The position numbers and the translations under genes were made by a program. The notes below the pieces were generated by a model, which ran no database searches, was not told the DNA's origin, and saw nothing but the letters and a program-made list of their open reading frames with translations. 64,000 bases of DNA from Cristatella mucedo (Eukaryota > Bryozoa > Phylactolaemata > Cristatellidae): positions 1,289,001 through 1,353,000 of the forward strand of contig WPIO01000086.1 in NCBI GenBank assembly GCA_009760855.2, in the 5' to 3' direction. The stretch's first letter is position 1. The number at the start of each line of letters is the position of its first letter. Of the stretch, positions 1-11,974 are shown piece after piece.

Positions 1-13
1 TGTCTGGTGTCAC

Positions 14-242
14 TGGTGAGCCGTGATGGCACACTAGGTAGAGTGGTTGCTTTCACGACCTCGGCCCCGAAGTCGTTGGTCTGATTCCTGCCGTGGGCGA
101 TTCTTTATCGCCACTGCAAGCCGTTGTGATTGCTGTAAAGGCTGCTCTGCAGCTAAACAAAAAGAGGCAGTTTGGTGAGCTAGTATTTTTTTATCGGACC
201 TCGCTATACAAAAAGAGGCTGTTTGGTGAGCTAGTAATTTTT
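14..242 (+). mobile_element. SINE-1 (tRNA-derived SINE)
   Basis: The copy opens with the tRNA-like head shared with 46689, 56886 and 63130: an A-box-like TGGCACACTAGG and a degraded B box (GGTCTGATTCC). It continues with the family body 'CACTGCAAGC...TGTAAAGGCTGCTCTGC'. The last ~50 bp (AAAAAGAGGC.GTTTGGTGAGCTAGTA) occur twice in tandem. SINEs of this kind are transcribed by RNA polymerase III and mobilised by a partner LINE. That mechanism is family knowledge, not seen here. Confidence 0.75.
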
Positions 243-721
243 TAATTGGGCTATGTCAACTCCCGTATCAGGCAGACAGGCAGCACTGAAATGAAGTCGC
301 CAGTCTGTAAGTAGAACGGCACGGCCTTGCGTGCTGTGAGTCGCTGGTGAGCCCAGCCGTGCCGTAGGGGACCAGTTAGCTTCGACCAGTCTGCACCGAT
401 GCTTAGAGGCATGCACGTAACTCTTTCCCAATCGCAACCCAGTAACCTAAACTCGGGGCCTGAGATCTGCTGGTATAAGAAGAGGTCGGGGATGCCAGTT
501 AAGGACTATTTGATTAGCAGGGAGAGAAGGAGCCGGCTGAGCAAGAGGTCGGCCAGTGTCCAGACTAGATACTGGGTGTGGTGCTGACAGTCAGCAGCCA
601 TGTATGGCTCTTAGTGAGACCGACTGAGTAGCTCAATGAAGCTTGCTTATCCGACTTTAGAAGTGAAGCCAGCTGCTGACGACTAGGGACTCTGTTAATC
701 ACTGTCTAGCGACCGAACAAA
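243..721. other. No recognisable feature
   Basis: Short open frames only. I see no repeat, domain or splice pattern. Confidence 0.5.
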
Positions 722-797
722 GGTTAGCCGATTTAACAGCCTCACCTACATAGCAGCAGAAGAGTCTTAAAGGCTGTCACCACCACTTGCAGTGGGC
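722..797 (-). mobile_element. SINE-1, 3' half, split by LINE-B
   Basis: Read on the minus strand this is the SINE-1 3' body: CCCACTGCAAG, then a run equivalent to 'GTAAAGGCTCTTCTGC', ending near 'GCTGTTAAATCGGCTAA'. Its 5' half lies at 1711-1812. The two halves join at the family sequence CTTTATTG/CCCACTGCAAG once the LINE-B between them is removed. Confidence 0.7.
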
Positions 798-1710
798 AAT
801 GTAATGTATCTCCGTCTGTAACTCCACAAAAGCTATAAATACTATGTGAGTGTTACGCAGGAGAGTTTTGTATAGCACACTCACTGCTTAAGCAGCTTTC
901 GGTATGCATTCGATAGCCAACAGACTTTATCTCACGAAGCAAAGAGAGAGTGGGAAGCATAGCAGAGTCAGGACAGCAGTTAAGGTGGTGACTAGCATGG
1001 AAGTAGCAGCTCAGGACCGCTGAAAAGGATGTGCCACAGTCGGCAGTTGGAGAGTAGATGTCGTTACGTAAGAATTGTGGAAGCGAGTTCCACAGTCTAG
1101 GACCTGCAGAGCTAAAGCTTCTATCCCCAATGGTCTTTAAGCGGAGGAATAGAACAGGTAATCTATTGTCCATACAGGATCCGAGGGCACAAAAAGGCTG
1201 AAACCGGTGCAGCAGTTCAGCTAGGTATGGAGGAGCCAAGCCGTGGCAGGCCTTGTGGGTCAGCATAAGAACTTTGCTCTGTATCCGTTGATCAACCGGC
1301 ATCCACCCTAGCTCTTTTAGCAAAGGAGACACACGCTCAAACCTCTGGGACTTGAAGACTAGCCTTGCAGCCATATTCATAGCCATTTGCAGTGGCCTAG
1401 TTGCTTTTTTTGTAGCCCAGCCAAAAGGGAATTGCAAAAATCATGCCGATATGGAACTAAGGAGCTAGTTAAATTGTTTGCAAGCTACCATGTAAGACAT
1501 CTCCTTATCTTAGGGATTGGACTCATGGCAAGCTGTAGAAGCAGTCTTTTGAATGAAGCTTTTAAAATTTAGGCAACTGTCGAAAACGACCCTAGTTTTT
1601 GAGCTGGCAGTGATGGTCGCACGACAGCATCACCTATTGGAAAAGCAAAGCCTTGTAGTCCTGCCACACGCTTATGGTGTCCTATGAGCAACAGTTTAAT
1701 TTTGTTATCA
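798..1710 (-). mobile_element. LINE-B retrotransposon, 5'-truncated, inside SINE-1
   Basis: The minus strand encodes the C-terminal part of a CR1/L2-type reverse transcriptase, with LINE-B signatures: LLLIGHHKRV, then AARLVFKSQRFERVSPLLKE, HKACHGLAPPYLAELL and RSFSSAGPRLWNSLPQFLR. The 853-1437 frame is open over 194 codons. The frame is broken between about 1437 and 1570. The 3' end is the LINE-B UTR followed by an ACATTACAT-type terminus at 798-806. The catalytic domain is missing because of 5' truncation, so the copy is dead. Confidence 0.8.
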
Positions 1711-1812
1711 CAATAAAGGATTGCCCACTGCACGACTCGAATCCGCGACCTGGGTAGTGAATATCTAGCCCCTAACCCCTGGGCTAAGACCCAGGGGCAA
1801 GTCTGGTGTGCA
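1711..1812 (-). mobile_element. SINE-1, 5' (tRNA-like) half
   Basis: The minus strand reads from a CCCCTGGGTCTTAGCCCAGG head to a B-box-like GGATTCGAGTCG, then GCAGTGGGCAATCCTTTATTG, where LINE-B interrupts it. This is the upstream part of the element whose 3' half is at 722-797. Confidence 0.65.
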
Positions 1813-4136
1813 AAGGTCACGGACAAATGATTGATGTTAGGCTATGTGGCTCCAAAGCTAATTGGCTTCCATATGATTGGTAGACAAGAAAGGAGCAGCC
1901 ATTAACTTCAAGTATGAAGAGCTTACTATGAACTGTAGCTATCGGGTATTAGAGCAGCTCGAAGTTGCACGAACTTCACACCCATGGTATGAGTTTGAGT
2001 CCTTGTGCAACCAATTCAGTGGATTATCAACTTACTAAGGCAGTTGAATGTGCTGCTCTTTACTTTACTAAAGGACGTGGGGTAACGGTCAAGTCTCTGG
2101 AACGGCGCTCTGTCTTGAGTCTTTTCTTCTTGGGATGTACCCCTCCATAGGCGTTTGACCATGTACTTCTGTGCTTGGGCTCCTGAACTAGGGAGAGCAG
2201 CGCATTGTGATGGGGCTGCTAGTGATTGTGGTGCTGGGGTCAGAGCTTGACACATGCTGTCAGCCCTTTTTTCCATTTGCAGGTCTTTGTCGACTACTAC
2301 GACTGTTGCGCAATTGCTCTGGCGATTATATTTTTCCCAATCGGTTTGCTGTGCTGCCTGTGCATGAAGAGAAACCGTTGCGTCCACTGTGGAGCCATCG
2401 TGTAGAGCCACAATCTAACCAGCAGGAAACAGCCAAGTTGCCCTGCCGATGGCTGCTGCCTTTTGATGATGGCAACGCTGCGTGATTGGCAGAATGCTCC
2501 TGACACAAGTCTATTGCTTAAGTCACGCTTGCAAATAATTTTTTCTTTTCTTTTTGGGACCTGTGGAGCCCTTCCACTGTGCGATCAGTGGGGTTTGGTT
2601 ACTTAGTCGCTTTAATTGCTTCATTATTCACTATAGACTCTACTTGAATGCTTTCATTGTTCCATTAAATTAACACTTTGTTCGAACCGTTTGTAAATGT
2701 TGATGTCTGAACTCATTCGTGTCTTGTGGCTGCAGCTTGGCATTCACGCGAGAGTTCTTATATGCATTAATATGCAACTCCACATCGTTCTTCCGGCCTT
2801 CTGCATCTATTTTGCCGGTGCAGCCTTACGGCATTTTGTGCTGCAAACATGTGTGACTTGCCTGCTACCGTTGTCTATTGATGTATTGGCCGCCGTAGCA
2901 CTCGACCAGGATCATCTTCTTAGTGCCAAGAAACACACGGGGTTATTCCGATGTTGTTTTCTTTTATGTACAGAGTCCTTGCGTTCCTTAGATCAAAGGC
3001 AAGGTAACTGGCATGGCAACGCATGTGTCGGCTAGCGTTCAGCACTGGCTCTGAACAAGATTTGAAATCGCCCACCAGCACTGGTGTTTCTGTAAGACCG
3101 TGGGAGCTCGTTTAGTTGTGATATCTTATAAGTCGTTGACTAGCCTAATGGACAAGCAGTCCGTAAGCTCATGGCTGCAAGCACTGCTTCCAGGGCTCTT
3201 AGGCAGGTCTTAGAATTAAGTACTCGTTACTTCCCTGTTGGATTCAGAGTTGGCACCTATCCTGGCTGGATGTATCGAGGCTGAAAGGCAACGTGCCAAC
3301 CAAGCAAGTAGCCACGTTGAGGCCAGGTGCAGCAAAACAGCTGCTTTAAAAACAAGTTAACATTTCAGAAGCGACATCCTGGTACATTTGATTTGATCTT
3401 TCTTAATGCTATCTAAGTGAATATTATGTACGAATGCAAAAGAAATACTGTGTTAGGTAATTCCTGTAGGTAAGAGCACACATCGACATACTGCTTAACG
3501 AAGTTGAAGACATGTTTCATTGGGTAAACGTACTCAACAGTATCCAGCAACGTTTATTTCTCTACTAGTATGCAGCCGTTAATCGTGCTTGCCTTACAGT
3601 CTAATAACAATCATTTAAAATTGTTTAGGAACATTATCTTAGTAATATTACCATCTAGACTGACTACTGGGCGTAATATTTATTTCCATTAACTTCACGT
3701 AAACAGGAAAGAAAGAATAACAATTCAAATTACCAATTATGCATGTATAACTGACTAACTGCTCCCCGTTAAGGAAATTATCAACTTCAGGGGTCTCTTG
3801 CTCGCCTTCAGGTTATTTCGTTCTCTTGCTCCACCTTACACACACGCGATATATTTCCCCACTAGGACCAACCTGTTCTGTGTGCCCTACTAAACCTTAA
3901 TCGCTTAGTTGTGCCTCTGACAGGCATAAATCCTTTGCAGACCCTGTGCATAAGTTCATATTCTCCCAAAGCCTCTTGTGATTTAACGACATCCAAGAAG
4001 CAGAAAGTACCTACGTTTTCCTCTCAGCCTTTGCGCCCAGAGCGTGGATTGACTTTCGAGGTATTTCTCGTGCTGAAAATGTGCCTGTTCTAACTGAACA
4101 GTTGACACGCTTCATTTTCAGCATCAACAAAAACTC
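1813..4136. other. Intergenic, nothing recognised
   Basis: Several open frames of 60-130 codons occur on both strands (for example 2016-2411 minus and 2697-3035 plus). They overlap each other and have no domain, splice structure or repeat match inside the window. I do not call any as a gene. Confidence 0.5.
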
Positions 4137-4216
4137 CCTTTGCAGCAAATGTGAAGCGCCTAGAAAGAAATTGAGTTCTCTGAGGGCGCTTTATCAAGTG
4201 CATTATTATTATTATA
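4137..4216 (+). mobile_element. LINE-A 3' tail, stand-alone
   Basis: This contains only the LINE-A terminus: GCAAATGTGAAGCGCC, the loop with AGAAATTGAGTTCTCT, then GGGCGCTTTATCAAGTGC and (ATT)n. The two underlying 8-mers (AAAGCGCC/GGCGCTTT in most copies) can pair. It is either an extremely 5'-truncated LINE-A or the tail of a tail-sharing SINE. Confidence 0.8.
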
Positions 4217-4699
4217 ACAAAGTGCCCAGAATGAGGTTTGGTTTACGTGGAACTTGATAGATATGTTGCATTACTTTGATAGAGGATGGTGAATAAAGAG
4301 GACTAAGCAAATGCTGTGAGAAAGATGCGCCACTAGTTCATTTTTAAGTGTATTCATTATTATGTAATTAAAACACTTGTCGTGTGTCAAGGGATATCGT
4401 TAGGTCAATCATTGGGCAGCAGAAATCCACCTTAACAAATTAGGGCACGGTATGCATATCGTTGGTGGCACGGATTCATTGCGATTGATTTACTGAAGCA
4501 AGAGACTAGGCCAATTAAAGTTAAGTGCTAGGGCCTAGACTTCGATTCCTTGGTAATGCAACGGCGAACGCTCGCGAGGAGAGCCGGAAAAGGGCCTACT
4601 TCACTGCTATGTAAGCGCGTCGCCCGCTCCTGATTGGTGGTTCGGATGGCGAATCCTCAATTAGTACGTCGCCCCGCCTAGAGCGTCTTAGGCGTGCTG

Positions 4700-5470
4700 C
4701 TACCTGCGGGTCACATGAATAACTGCGATACAGCTGCCATTTCAGCAATAAATGGCAGATAATTGTGGCTTTCATTCACAATTATAATTAATTGTGTCAC
4801 TTGTTTACCCGCCAGATTTCTTGCAACCGCTCTTTTGAGTCCTCGTCCTGTGGCCTCAAATTGGCCGGGCCAATCAGCATTTTTACACGTTTGAACGGCG
4901 ATGCAGCTACAATTTTCACAAACTTCATTGCAAAATTGCGGTTTTAATTTCAAATTATAGAGAACAGTGTGCTTAGCTTACCTACCAAATTTCATGCGAT
5001 TGGGCCTGCGCGTTCTCATGCTGCCGTCTCCGATGGCCCAGATCAAACTGTCGCCAACGCCATTTGAACTGCAATAAAGCTGACATTTAAATACCAAGCT
5101 TCGCGAAACTGCGGTTTTGATTTCAACTTGTAAGCGAAAGTGTTCCACGTTTGCCCATCATATTGCATGCGATTGTTAGTTCTCATGCTATGGCCACTGT
5201 TTGCCCGGGCCAGCCAGTCTCCATAGATAGTCGAGCTGCGATAACGCTGCCTTTTCCAAAAGAAGCGTTGCGCAACTACGCTAGTGTTTCCACATCTTTG
5301 ATTACGATGCTCCGGGTTCACCCCGCAACTTTTTCATGCGATTGCTCAGGTGCTTTTCGCTCGATGGCCTCCAATGGCCCTGGCGGCCGTGCAGTTTGGA
5401 AATGCGATTCAGCTGCTGTTACGATTAAAGGCGTCTAGCAGCTGCAGTTTTGATTTCACGTGTCACTCCT
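4700..5470 (-). repeat. Degenerate tandem repeat array (~190 bp unit), reverse orientation
   Basis: Diverged units recur about every 180-200 bp. Each carries a 'GCGAAACTGCGGTTTTGATTT'-like block (4930, 5100 and 5440 regions), a 'CATGCGATTG' block (4993, 5166, 5336) and a 'GGCCGGGCCA/GGCCC' block. The same blocks occur reverse-complemented at 8860-10320. An old satellite or a multi-copy DNA-element array is plausible. Several short open frames here follow from the repeat. Confidence 0.65.
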
Positions 5471-5524
5471 AACCATGCTATTCTTGTTATTTATTCAGCA
5501 TGCTACCACTAGCCATTTGATCGC

Positions 5525-5615
5525 GTGCTTCCATTGCAGCAAATGTAAAGTGCTAGATAGTGCCCTAGATAGAGATTTATTTCTCTGAGTGTGCTATATC
5601 AAGTGTATTATTAGT
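5525..5615 (+). mobile_element. LINE-A 3' tail remnant
   Basis: A diverged tail: GCAGCAAATGTAAAGTGCTAG, a short internal duplication of the TAGATAG segment, then TTCTCTGAGTGTGCTATATC and ATTATTAG. The hairpin stem is decayed. Confidence 0.6.
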
Positions 5616-6231
5616 ATAAGTATTGCAGGTAACCAAGTTCCAGGTACACGGGCAAAAACTCCTGGCTTAAAGCACAGGCATGCTCATGGAATGATCTTCA
5701 TCAATGGTCATTGTATAATTTAACCACTACAAGCTCGAATTTCTTTAAAAAGCCTTTCGCAGCTCTGCATTTGATTCCGCGTTACAGTTGTCCTTCGCCA
5801 CTTCTCACTTCGACTTTCGTAGCTCACTCTTTGGCGGTTTTTCAAGTATATTTATTAAAAAGTTAATCGATATAGTGAAAATGAAATAAATGAATAAAGT
5901 GCACACTGGATTGTCTGAGTCAATTATGCACCCCTGCACTACAATTGAAGTTAAAATTACTCTACATATGGATCGTAGGTCTATGTATTCGAGCACTCCC
6001 GCAAATACTTCAGCGCCAGATGCAGGCGCTTGACCACTACCTGTGTGTGGGCAAGAACTTTTTTCCGTAAAATCAGGTGTGATGGAACCAAGACAATCTG
6101 AACGTGCTGTGCACTGATAGGCTAACCTAGTGTAATTATGTGTACAATAATAATAATATTATATTTTTAGCGTTTAATACTTTCTACTTTCTCTTGTTTT
6201 GTCTGATATCTTGGGCAATACTAGTGTAATG
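5616..6231. other. No recognisable feature
   Basis: AT-rich sequence. I see no repeat or gene signal beyond short AAT runs near 6147. Confidence 0.45.
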
Positions 6232-6232
6232 G

Positions 6233-7818
6233 TGACTACCGCCCAGTCTCCCTTCTACCATTCCTATCAAAGACACTGGAACGGGTCGTGGCAGTCCAGC
6301 TGAACTCGTATATCGAAACCTCACACCTTGCTAGTAAGTTCCAGTCTGGCTTTAGAGCTAATCACTCCACAGAGTCAGCATTGCTTCGGGTATACAACGA
6401 CCTACTTAGGAATGCAGACATGGGTAGAGTGTCTCTTCTTGTTTTGCTCGATCTTTCGGCAGCTTTTGATACCATCGATCACAAAGTACTTCTAGAGCGC
6501 CTCTCATCTCGCCTGGGCATCACTGGCACTGCTCTGCAGTGGTTCAGATCCTATCTCAGTGGGAGACTCCAGAGTGTTGACGTGAATGGACAAAGATCAT
6601 CTGAAGTACCTCTAAAATATGGAGTACCTCAGGGCTCTGTGCTAGGTCCGGTCCTTTTCACCGTTTATACTCTCCCTCTCGCTGATGTGATTGCCAAGCA
6701 CAATCTAGGCTTTCACTTCTATGCGGATGACACTCAGTTGTACCTTTGCTTTGATCCCTCCCAGCCTTCGAGCACCTCAAATTCTCTCAACTCACTTGCT
6801 GCATGCATTGATGACATCCGATCATGGATGGCAGCAAATTTTCTAAAACTAAACGATGATAAAACTAACTTACTAGTTATGGGCAAACCAGGTGTTATTC
6901 AGAAATTGGAAAGGGTGACTTTCAAAATTGGCTCTGCCAGCATATCTCCAGTTGAATCAGCTCGAAATCTAGGTGTCACATTCCAAAGCGACCTCTCGTT
7001 AGACGACCACATCAGCTCCACAGTCAAATCAGCCTATTTTCAGCTTCATAACATTGCTAAAATTCGGGCTTGTTTAGATAAGGATACCACGTCCAAGTTG
7101 GTCCATGCATTCGTGACATCTCGTCTCGACTTCTGCAACTCACTGCTTACTGGCCTACCAGCATGTGCGATCAGGCGATTGCAGCTGGTGCAAAACTCTG
7201 CAGCTAGGCTTGTCTGTCGTGAGCGTCGCAGTTGCCACATTACTCCACTTCTCGCCGACCTGCACTGGTTACCAGTCAAGCAACGGATTGACTTCAAGGT
7301 TTTGTCGCTCACTTTTAGGTCTCTTCATTCTATGGCTCCAGCCTATCTTTCAGATATACTACCCCATCAGGCAAAGCATCGTACCACTCGCTTTTCGGAA
7401 TCCAACAGTCTAGAAATACCTCGTACAAACCTTAAATCCTTTGGAGACCGTGCATTTAGCTCGTATGCCCCCACAGCCTAGAACTGCCTCCCGACCTGCA
7501 TCAGAACATCCCCTGACCTGACCACATTTAAAAGAAACTTAAAAACACACCTATTTAGGACAGCATTTAGTGGGTCCTTGTGATTCGTCCTCGATGTGCT
7601 TATGCGTGCTGACACTGTGCATGCTGCCACTAACCACATTTGCATGCTGACCCAGTGCATGTAACCCCTAACCATTATTCATTTTGTTTGTTTTTCAAGC
7701 ATGATTTTACTTACTATTCTATTGCGTATCACTTTGCAGCAAATGTAAAGCGCCTAGAAAGAGATTAAGTTCTCTGAGGGCGCTTTATCAAGTGCAATAT
7801 TATTGTTATTATTATTAC
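6233..7818 (+). mobile_element. LINE-A retrotransposon, 5'-truncated, near-open RT frame
   Basis: The 6288-7481 frame encodes 397 residues of a CR1/L2-clade reverse transcriptase, the enzyme that copies LINE RNA into DNA at a nicked target. Visible motifs in order are [26 protein letters not shown], the catalytic [38 protein letters not shown], the conserved C-terminal [13 protein letters not shown] and [11 protein letters not shown]. The frame stops at APTA* where sister copies read APKAWNSLP (TGG to TAG). The remaining ~25 codons to FSGSL follow in frame. The endonuclease and N-terminal RT are missing. The 3' UTR (about 7585-7740), hairpin tail (about 7740-7790) and (ATT)n are intact. This is one of the best-preserved copies. 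Confidence 0.92.
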
Positions 7819-8859
7819 AAGGGTGTTATTTCATGTCCACGGGGCTCTAATAATTAAAAGCTGTATTTAGACGGCGGACAGATTTTCTATGCTCTATTTT
7901 CAAATATATTCAATTTATAATTAAAGAATCCTACTTTACGGAAATTCACTCATCCTGGTAGAGGCTGGAACTGACTAACTGCGGTAAACGAGGGACGACT
8001 GTAAAAAAATAGTGCTTCCGGTATACTCACAAAGGTCGCTGCTATACCTCATGCTTGTTCACATGGTATTTCCTCTTATAGTCCGACTCGCCCCCGTTTT
8101 CATTTTTAACTGCGTTGCAACTGCTATTGCTACACTGGCCATTGTTCAAATGAGGTCAAGAGGCTACATTATAGAAAACAATGCTGCGGCTTTGCCAACT
8201 AAATGTGACACGATTTTAAAAGCGCGTTCTAAGATAATTGCCTCCCGCTGCCCAATCGACCCTTTATCACTAAACTGCGGTAAAGCTGGTATATGAGTCG
8301 TGCCACGAGTGGTGTGGTGCCAAGTTATAAAAATGTATCCTTTACCCACCAATTTTCAATTGATAGGGCGCGGGCATTTTCATTTTTAAGTTTTTCCCGA
8401 AAGCCAAGCTTTGAATGACCCCTTGGGGTTTCAAAACTGTTATACAAGTGCCACACCTATTAAAAGCTACGGCCAGCTTCAATTTTAAGTCTCCATTACT
8501 ACATCCTGCGTCTTAGTTTAACCGTAATAGTAGCAACAAGATTTGACAGTACCATTCGAGTTCACATAGCGTCTAACGACAAAATAGCAAATCGCTTTTT
8601 GATGGTTTCTCTAGAAATATTTCAGACGACAAAAATTATCCCCTGATATTCATTTCTTATTTTGACTTATATAACCTTATAAACTATACCTAAATTTTAT
8701 ATTGATATTTAATTCAGATGATTTTTCCTACTGCGGGTATGTAATATTTCATGAGTAAGCTCTGTGGCAGATTAGACTAGGACAGTGGTATGGCCTTGAA
8801 TTATCCGGCTACCGAAAATACTGTCATGAATTACTGTTAATGTAACATTTTAATTAAAT
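7819..8859. other. No recognisable feature
   Basis: An AT-rich intergenic stretch. A 94-codon frame at 8012-8296 has no recognisable motif. Confidence 0.45.
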
Positions 8860-9341
8860 TATTTAGATAGATCAAGAAACTGCGTTCTGTAATTTGGTAT
8901 ACAAACCGCAGTTTCGCAAAGCTTCTTGAGGAATTGGCAGTTGTGTCCCCGTTCGAATATTTCTGACTTGCCTGGCCATTCAATGACATTGCATCGAAAC
9001 GTTTTTGTGCAACAGCTGACAATTTTGTGATTAAGCTTGAAAGATTATTTGTTGTAATGTCGAATAAAATCGCCGCTGCTCACTGTCTATTGTGGAAATG
9101 GTAGCTGTATCGTAGTTTGAAAATGGAGGACAGGTGTGCCATTGGAGGCCATTGCATGAAAACTCTCATGGTCTATGCCATGAAATTTAATTGGTTGGTG
9201 AACCCCGAAACGTCTTTAATGTGGAACCAAAACCACCATTGTACGAAGCCTATTACAAAAATGGCAGCATTTTCACAGCTTGAAGTATCGCGGCGACCCT
9301 GGCTATTTGAGGCCATTGCAGGGTAACACTCATGCACTATG

Positions 9342-9347
<6 letters not shown>

Positions 9348-9410
<63 letters not shown>
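9348..9410 (+). repeat. (AC)n microsatellite
   Basis: About 31 uninterrupted AC dinucleotides follow GCGCGCGC. On the minus strand this makes a VCVC low-complexity frame that is not a gene. Confidence 0.98.
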
Positions 9411-9413
<3 letters not shown>

Positions 9414-9981
9414 GTGTATATTATCACTATAATATGGAAATCAAACGCGAAGCCGTGCAACGCTTATTGTGGAAATGGCAGCTGTTTTGCAGTTTGAATA
9501 TTTAGGAAGGCTGGCTGGCCCAACCACCGGTCACGAAAGATGCGATAGCTTATGGACATTGTTATGAAGTTTGTATGGTAAACTCAAAAACAGCTTTCTA
9601 TAATGCCAAATTTAAACGGCAGCTGTACGACACCTATTTTGAAAATGTCAGCTGTGGCCCGAATTTCGAATATATAGAGAGGTTTTCTGGCCCGGCCACC
9701 GGAAGCCATACCATGGTAATGCCCGTGCGTTAGGGTAGGAGGTTTAGTAGGTTAACCCGGAGCACTGTTTTGCATAATCTGTAATCAAAACCGCAGTTGC
9801 GAAAAGCTCATTTTGGAAGACTGGCTGGCCCGGCTATCGAAGGCAGAGCATGAGATCCAGAAAGCGAAATCGCATGTAAATTGATGAGTAAACCTGCAAT
9901 ACTGTTTGCTACGATTTGCTATAAAAAAACGCAGTTTCGCGAAGCCTTTTGTTTTAGTGGAAGCTGCATCGCAATTTCACT

Positions 9982-10019
9982 GTTATCTATGGCCTCGTCC
10001 ATCAGAGGCCATAGATAAC
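9982..10019. repeat. Perfect 15-bp inverted repeat (hairpin)
   Basis: The left arm GTTATCTATGGCCTC and right arm GAGGCCATAGATAAC are exact reverse complements separated by the 8-nt loop GTCCATCA. It lies inside the degenerate array, whose other units carry only one arm-like 'GGCCTC...' segment. It may be a local inverted duplication. Confidence 0.9.
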
Positions 10020-10322
10020 TGAAGTTTAGTGTGTAAGCCTGCATGCTATTTATATATACCATATATTTATATTATATATATATATACCATTTGCAATCAA
10101 CGCTGTAATTGCGAAAAGCTTGTTTTTAGAAAACGGCCGCTTTACTGCAGTTCAAAAGTAGGCTGCCATATGAGCTGGGTCATCAGAATGAAAACGCACT
10201 AACAAAATCATATGCAATTAGGTGGGTAAGCCTTGCAAACTTTTTCCTATCATTTCAAATTAATACTGCAGTTGCTTTTTCTCGAAATTGCAGCTGTATC
10301 GCAGCCCTCTTCGGTGACGGTG

Positions 10323-11974
10323 CCTTAGCCCTGCCATAACCAAGATTTGTAATGCTTCTTTGGGAAAAGGGGTCGTCCCCAAGTCCTTCAAATTGGCAAT
10401 CGTTAGACCTATTCTTAAAAAGCCTGGATTGGACACAGAGGTCAGAGCAAACTATCGCCCAGTTTCGCTTCTTCCTTTCTTATCGAAGATTCTTGATAAA
10501 TTGTTGATAAGCAGCTGATTGAACATATTGAAAATAATGGAAAGTCAGAAACATTTCAATCAGGGTTCAAGAGGCAGCACTCCACTGAAACTGCTCTCCT
10601 CCGTGTTAACAGTGACATTCTACGTGGCAACGACGACGGGAATATCACTGCCCTCGCTCTGCTAGATCTATCAGCTGCCTTCGACACCACTGATCACGAT
10701 GTTCTCCTTCAACGATTTAGAACAAAAATCGGTCTGGCAGACGAGGCACTGGCGTGGTTTAAATCGTACTTGTCTGATTCTGTTCAATCCGTGGCGTTTG
10801 GGGTCAGGCCTCACACACGAGAAGGGTCACCTGTGGAGTGCCTCAAGGGTCTGTACTTGGTCCCTTGCTGTTCTCCATTTATAGTCAACCTCTGGGAAAA
10901 GGGATTAAGGCCCATGGAATAGGATATCACTTGTATGCTGACGATACTCAGTTGTATTTGTCATTTAAACCGTCGGATTCTGCTGCAGCAACTGAGAAAC
11001 TGAATGCTTGCCTTGCCGATATTCGATCCTGGATGTCGGAAAACTTCCTGAAATTAGATGACGATAAAACCGAAGTGCTGCTCATAGGACACCCTAAGCG
11101 TATGGCTAGATTACAAGGCTTTTCTCTTCTAATTGGTGATGCTATTGACACCATCACCATGTGCTCGAAATTTAGGTGGCGTTATCGACAGCTGCCTCAA
11201 TTTCAAAAGCTTCATTCAGAAGACTGCCTCTACAGCTAGCCAACACGTCCGATCCCTATCCAAGATTAGGAGCTGTCTCCCACGGTGGCTTGCAAAAAAT
11301 GTAACTAGCTCCTTAGTTCTGTCTCGGCTTGATTATTGTAATTTCCTACTGGCTGGGCTGCCAAAGAAAGCTATTAGGCCACTGCAGCAGACGGTGAATA
11401 TGGCTGCAAGGCTAGTCTCCAAGTCCCAGAGGTTTTAGCACGTGTCTCCTTTGTTGAAAGAGCAAGGATGGATGCCGGTTGAGCAAAGGATACAGAGCAA
11501 AGTTTTTACGCTGACCCACAAGGCCTGCCACGGCTTGGCTCCTTCGTAGCTAGCGGAACTGCTGCATCAGTTTCAGCCTGTTCACGCCCTCAGGTCCTGT
11601 GTGGACAATAAATTAGCTGTTTCATTCCTCCACTTAAAGACAGTTGGCGACAGAAGCTTTAGTTCGGCAGGTCCTTGGCTGTGGAACTCGCTTCCACAAT
11701 TCTTACGCAACGACAACTACTCTACTACTGCCGACTATGGCTCATCCTTTTCAGCGGTCATGAACTGCTACTCCCATGCTACTCACTACCTCAACTGCTC
11801 TCCTGACTCTGCTATGCTTCCCACTTTTTCTCTGTTGCGTGAGACGAAGTCTGTTGGCTACCGAATGCGTACCGAAAGCCGCTTAGGCTGTGAGTGCGTT
11901 ATACAAAACTCCTGCGTAACAACCACATGGTCTTTATGACTTTGCGGTGTTACCGACGGATATACATTACATTA
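10323..11974 (+). mobile_element. LINE-B retrotransposon, frame-disrupted
   Basis: This plus-strand CR1/L2-like RT belongs to the second family. It starts at an NFG-type segment (10323, 'CCTTAGCCCTGCCATAACC') and runs through [54 protein letters not shown], the catalytic [33 protein letters not shown] and the C-terminal RSFSSAGPWLWNSLPQFLR. Frames 10838-11239, 11133-11438 and 11601-11939 overlap or abut in different phases, so several indels broke it. A stop (SKSQRF*) precedes the HVSPL segment. It ends with the ACATTACATT terminus at about 11965-11974. Confidence 0.88.

Larger units (their letters stand above)
8860..10320 (+). repeat. Degenerate tandem repeat array (~190 bp unit), forward orientation
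   Basis: The blocks found at 4700-5470 recur here in reverse complement: 'ATCAAAACCGCAGTTGCGAA' (9790 region), 'AAACGCAGTTTCGCGAAGC' (9930), 'AATCAACGCTGTAATTGCG' (10095), with 'CTGGCTGGCCCGGC' and 'ATGCGAT/GCATGTAAATTGATG' blocks between them. Units are roughly 150-220 bp and heavily mutated. A CA microsatellite and a perfect hairpin lie inside the array. Confidence 0.65.

Noticed and set aside
7046-7312. 88-codon minus frame recurring at 16316, 21263, 31083, 34075 and 49708
   Set aside because: This is the antisense shadow of the conserved LINE-A C-terminal RT. Its recurrence follows from the repeat.
7165-7413. 82-codon plus frame recurring in LINE-A copies
   Set aside because: An out-of-frame shadow of the RT. 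It is conserved only because the copies are similar at the DNA level.
9173-9460. VCVC-rich minus-strand frame
   Set aside because: Produced by the AC microsatellite at 9348-9410.
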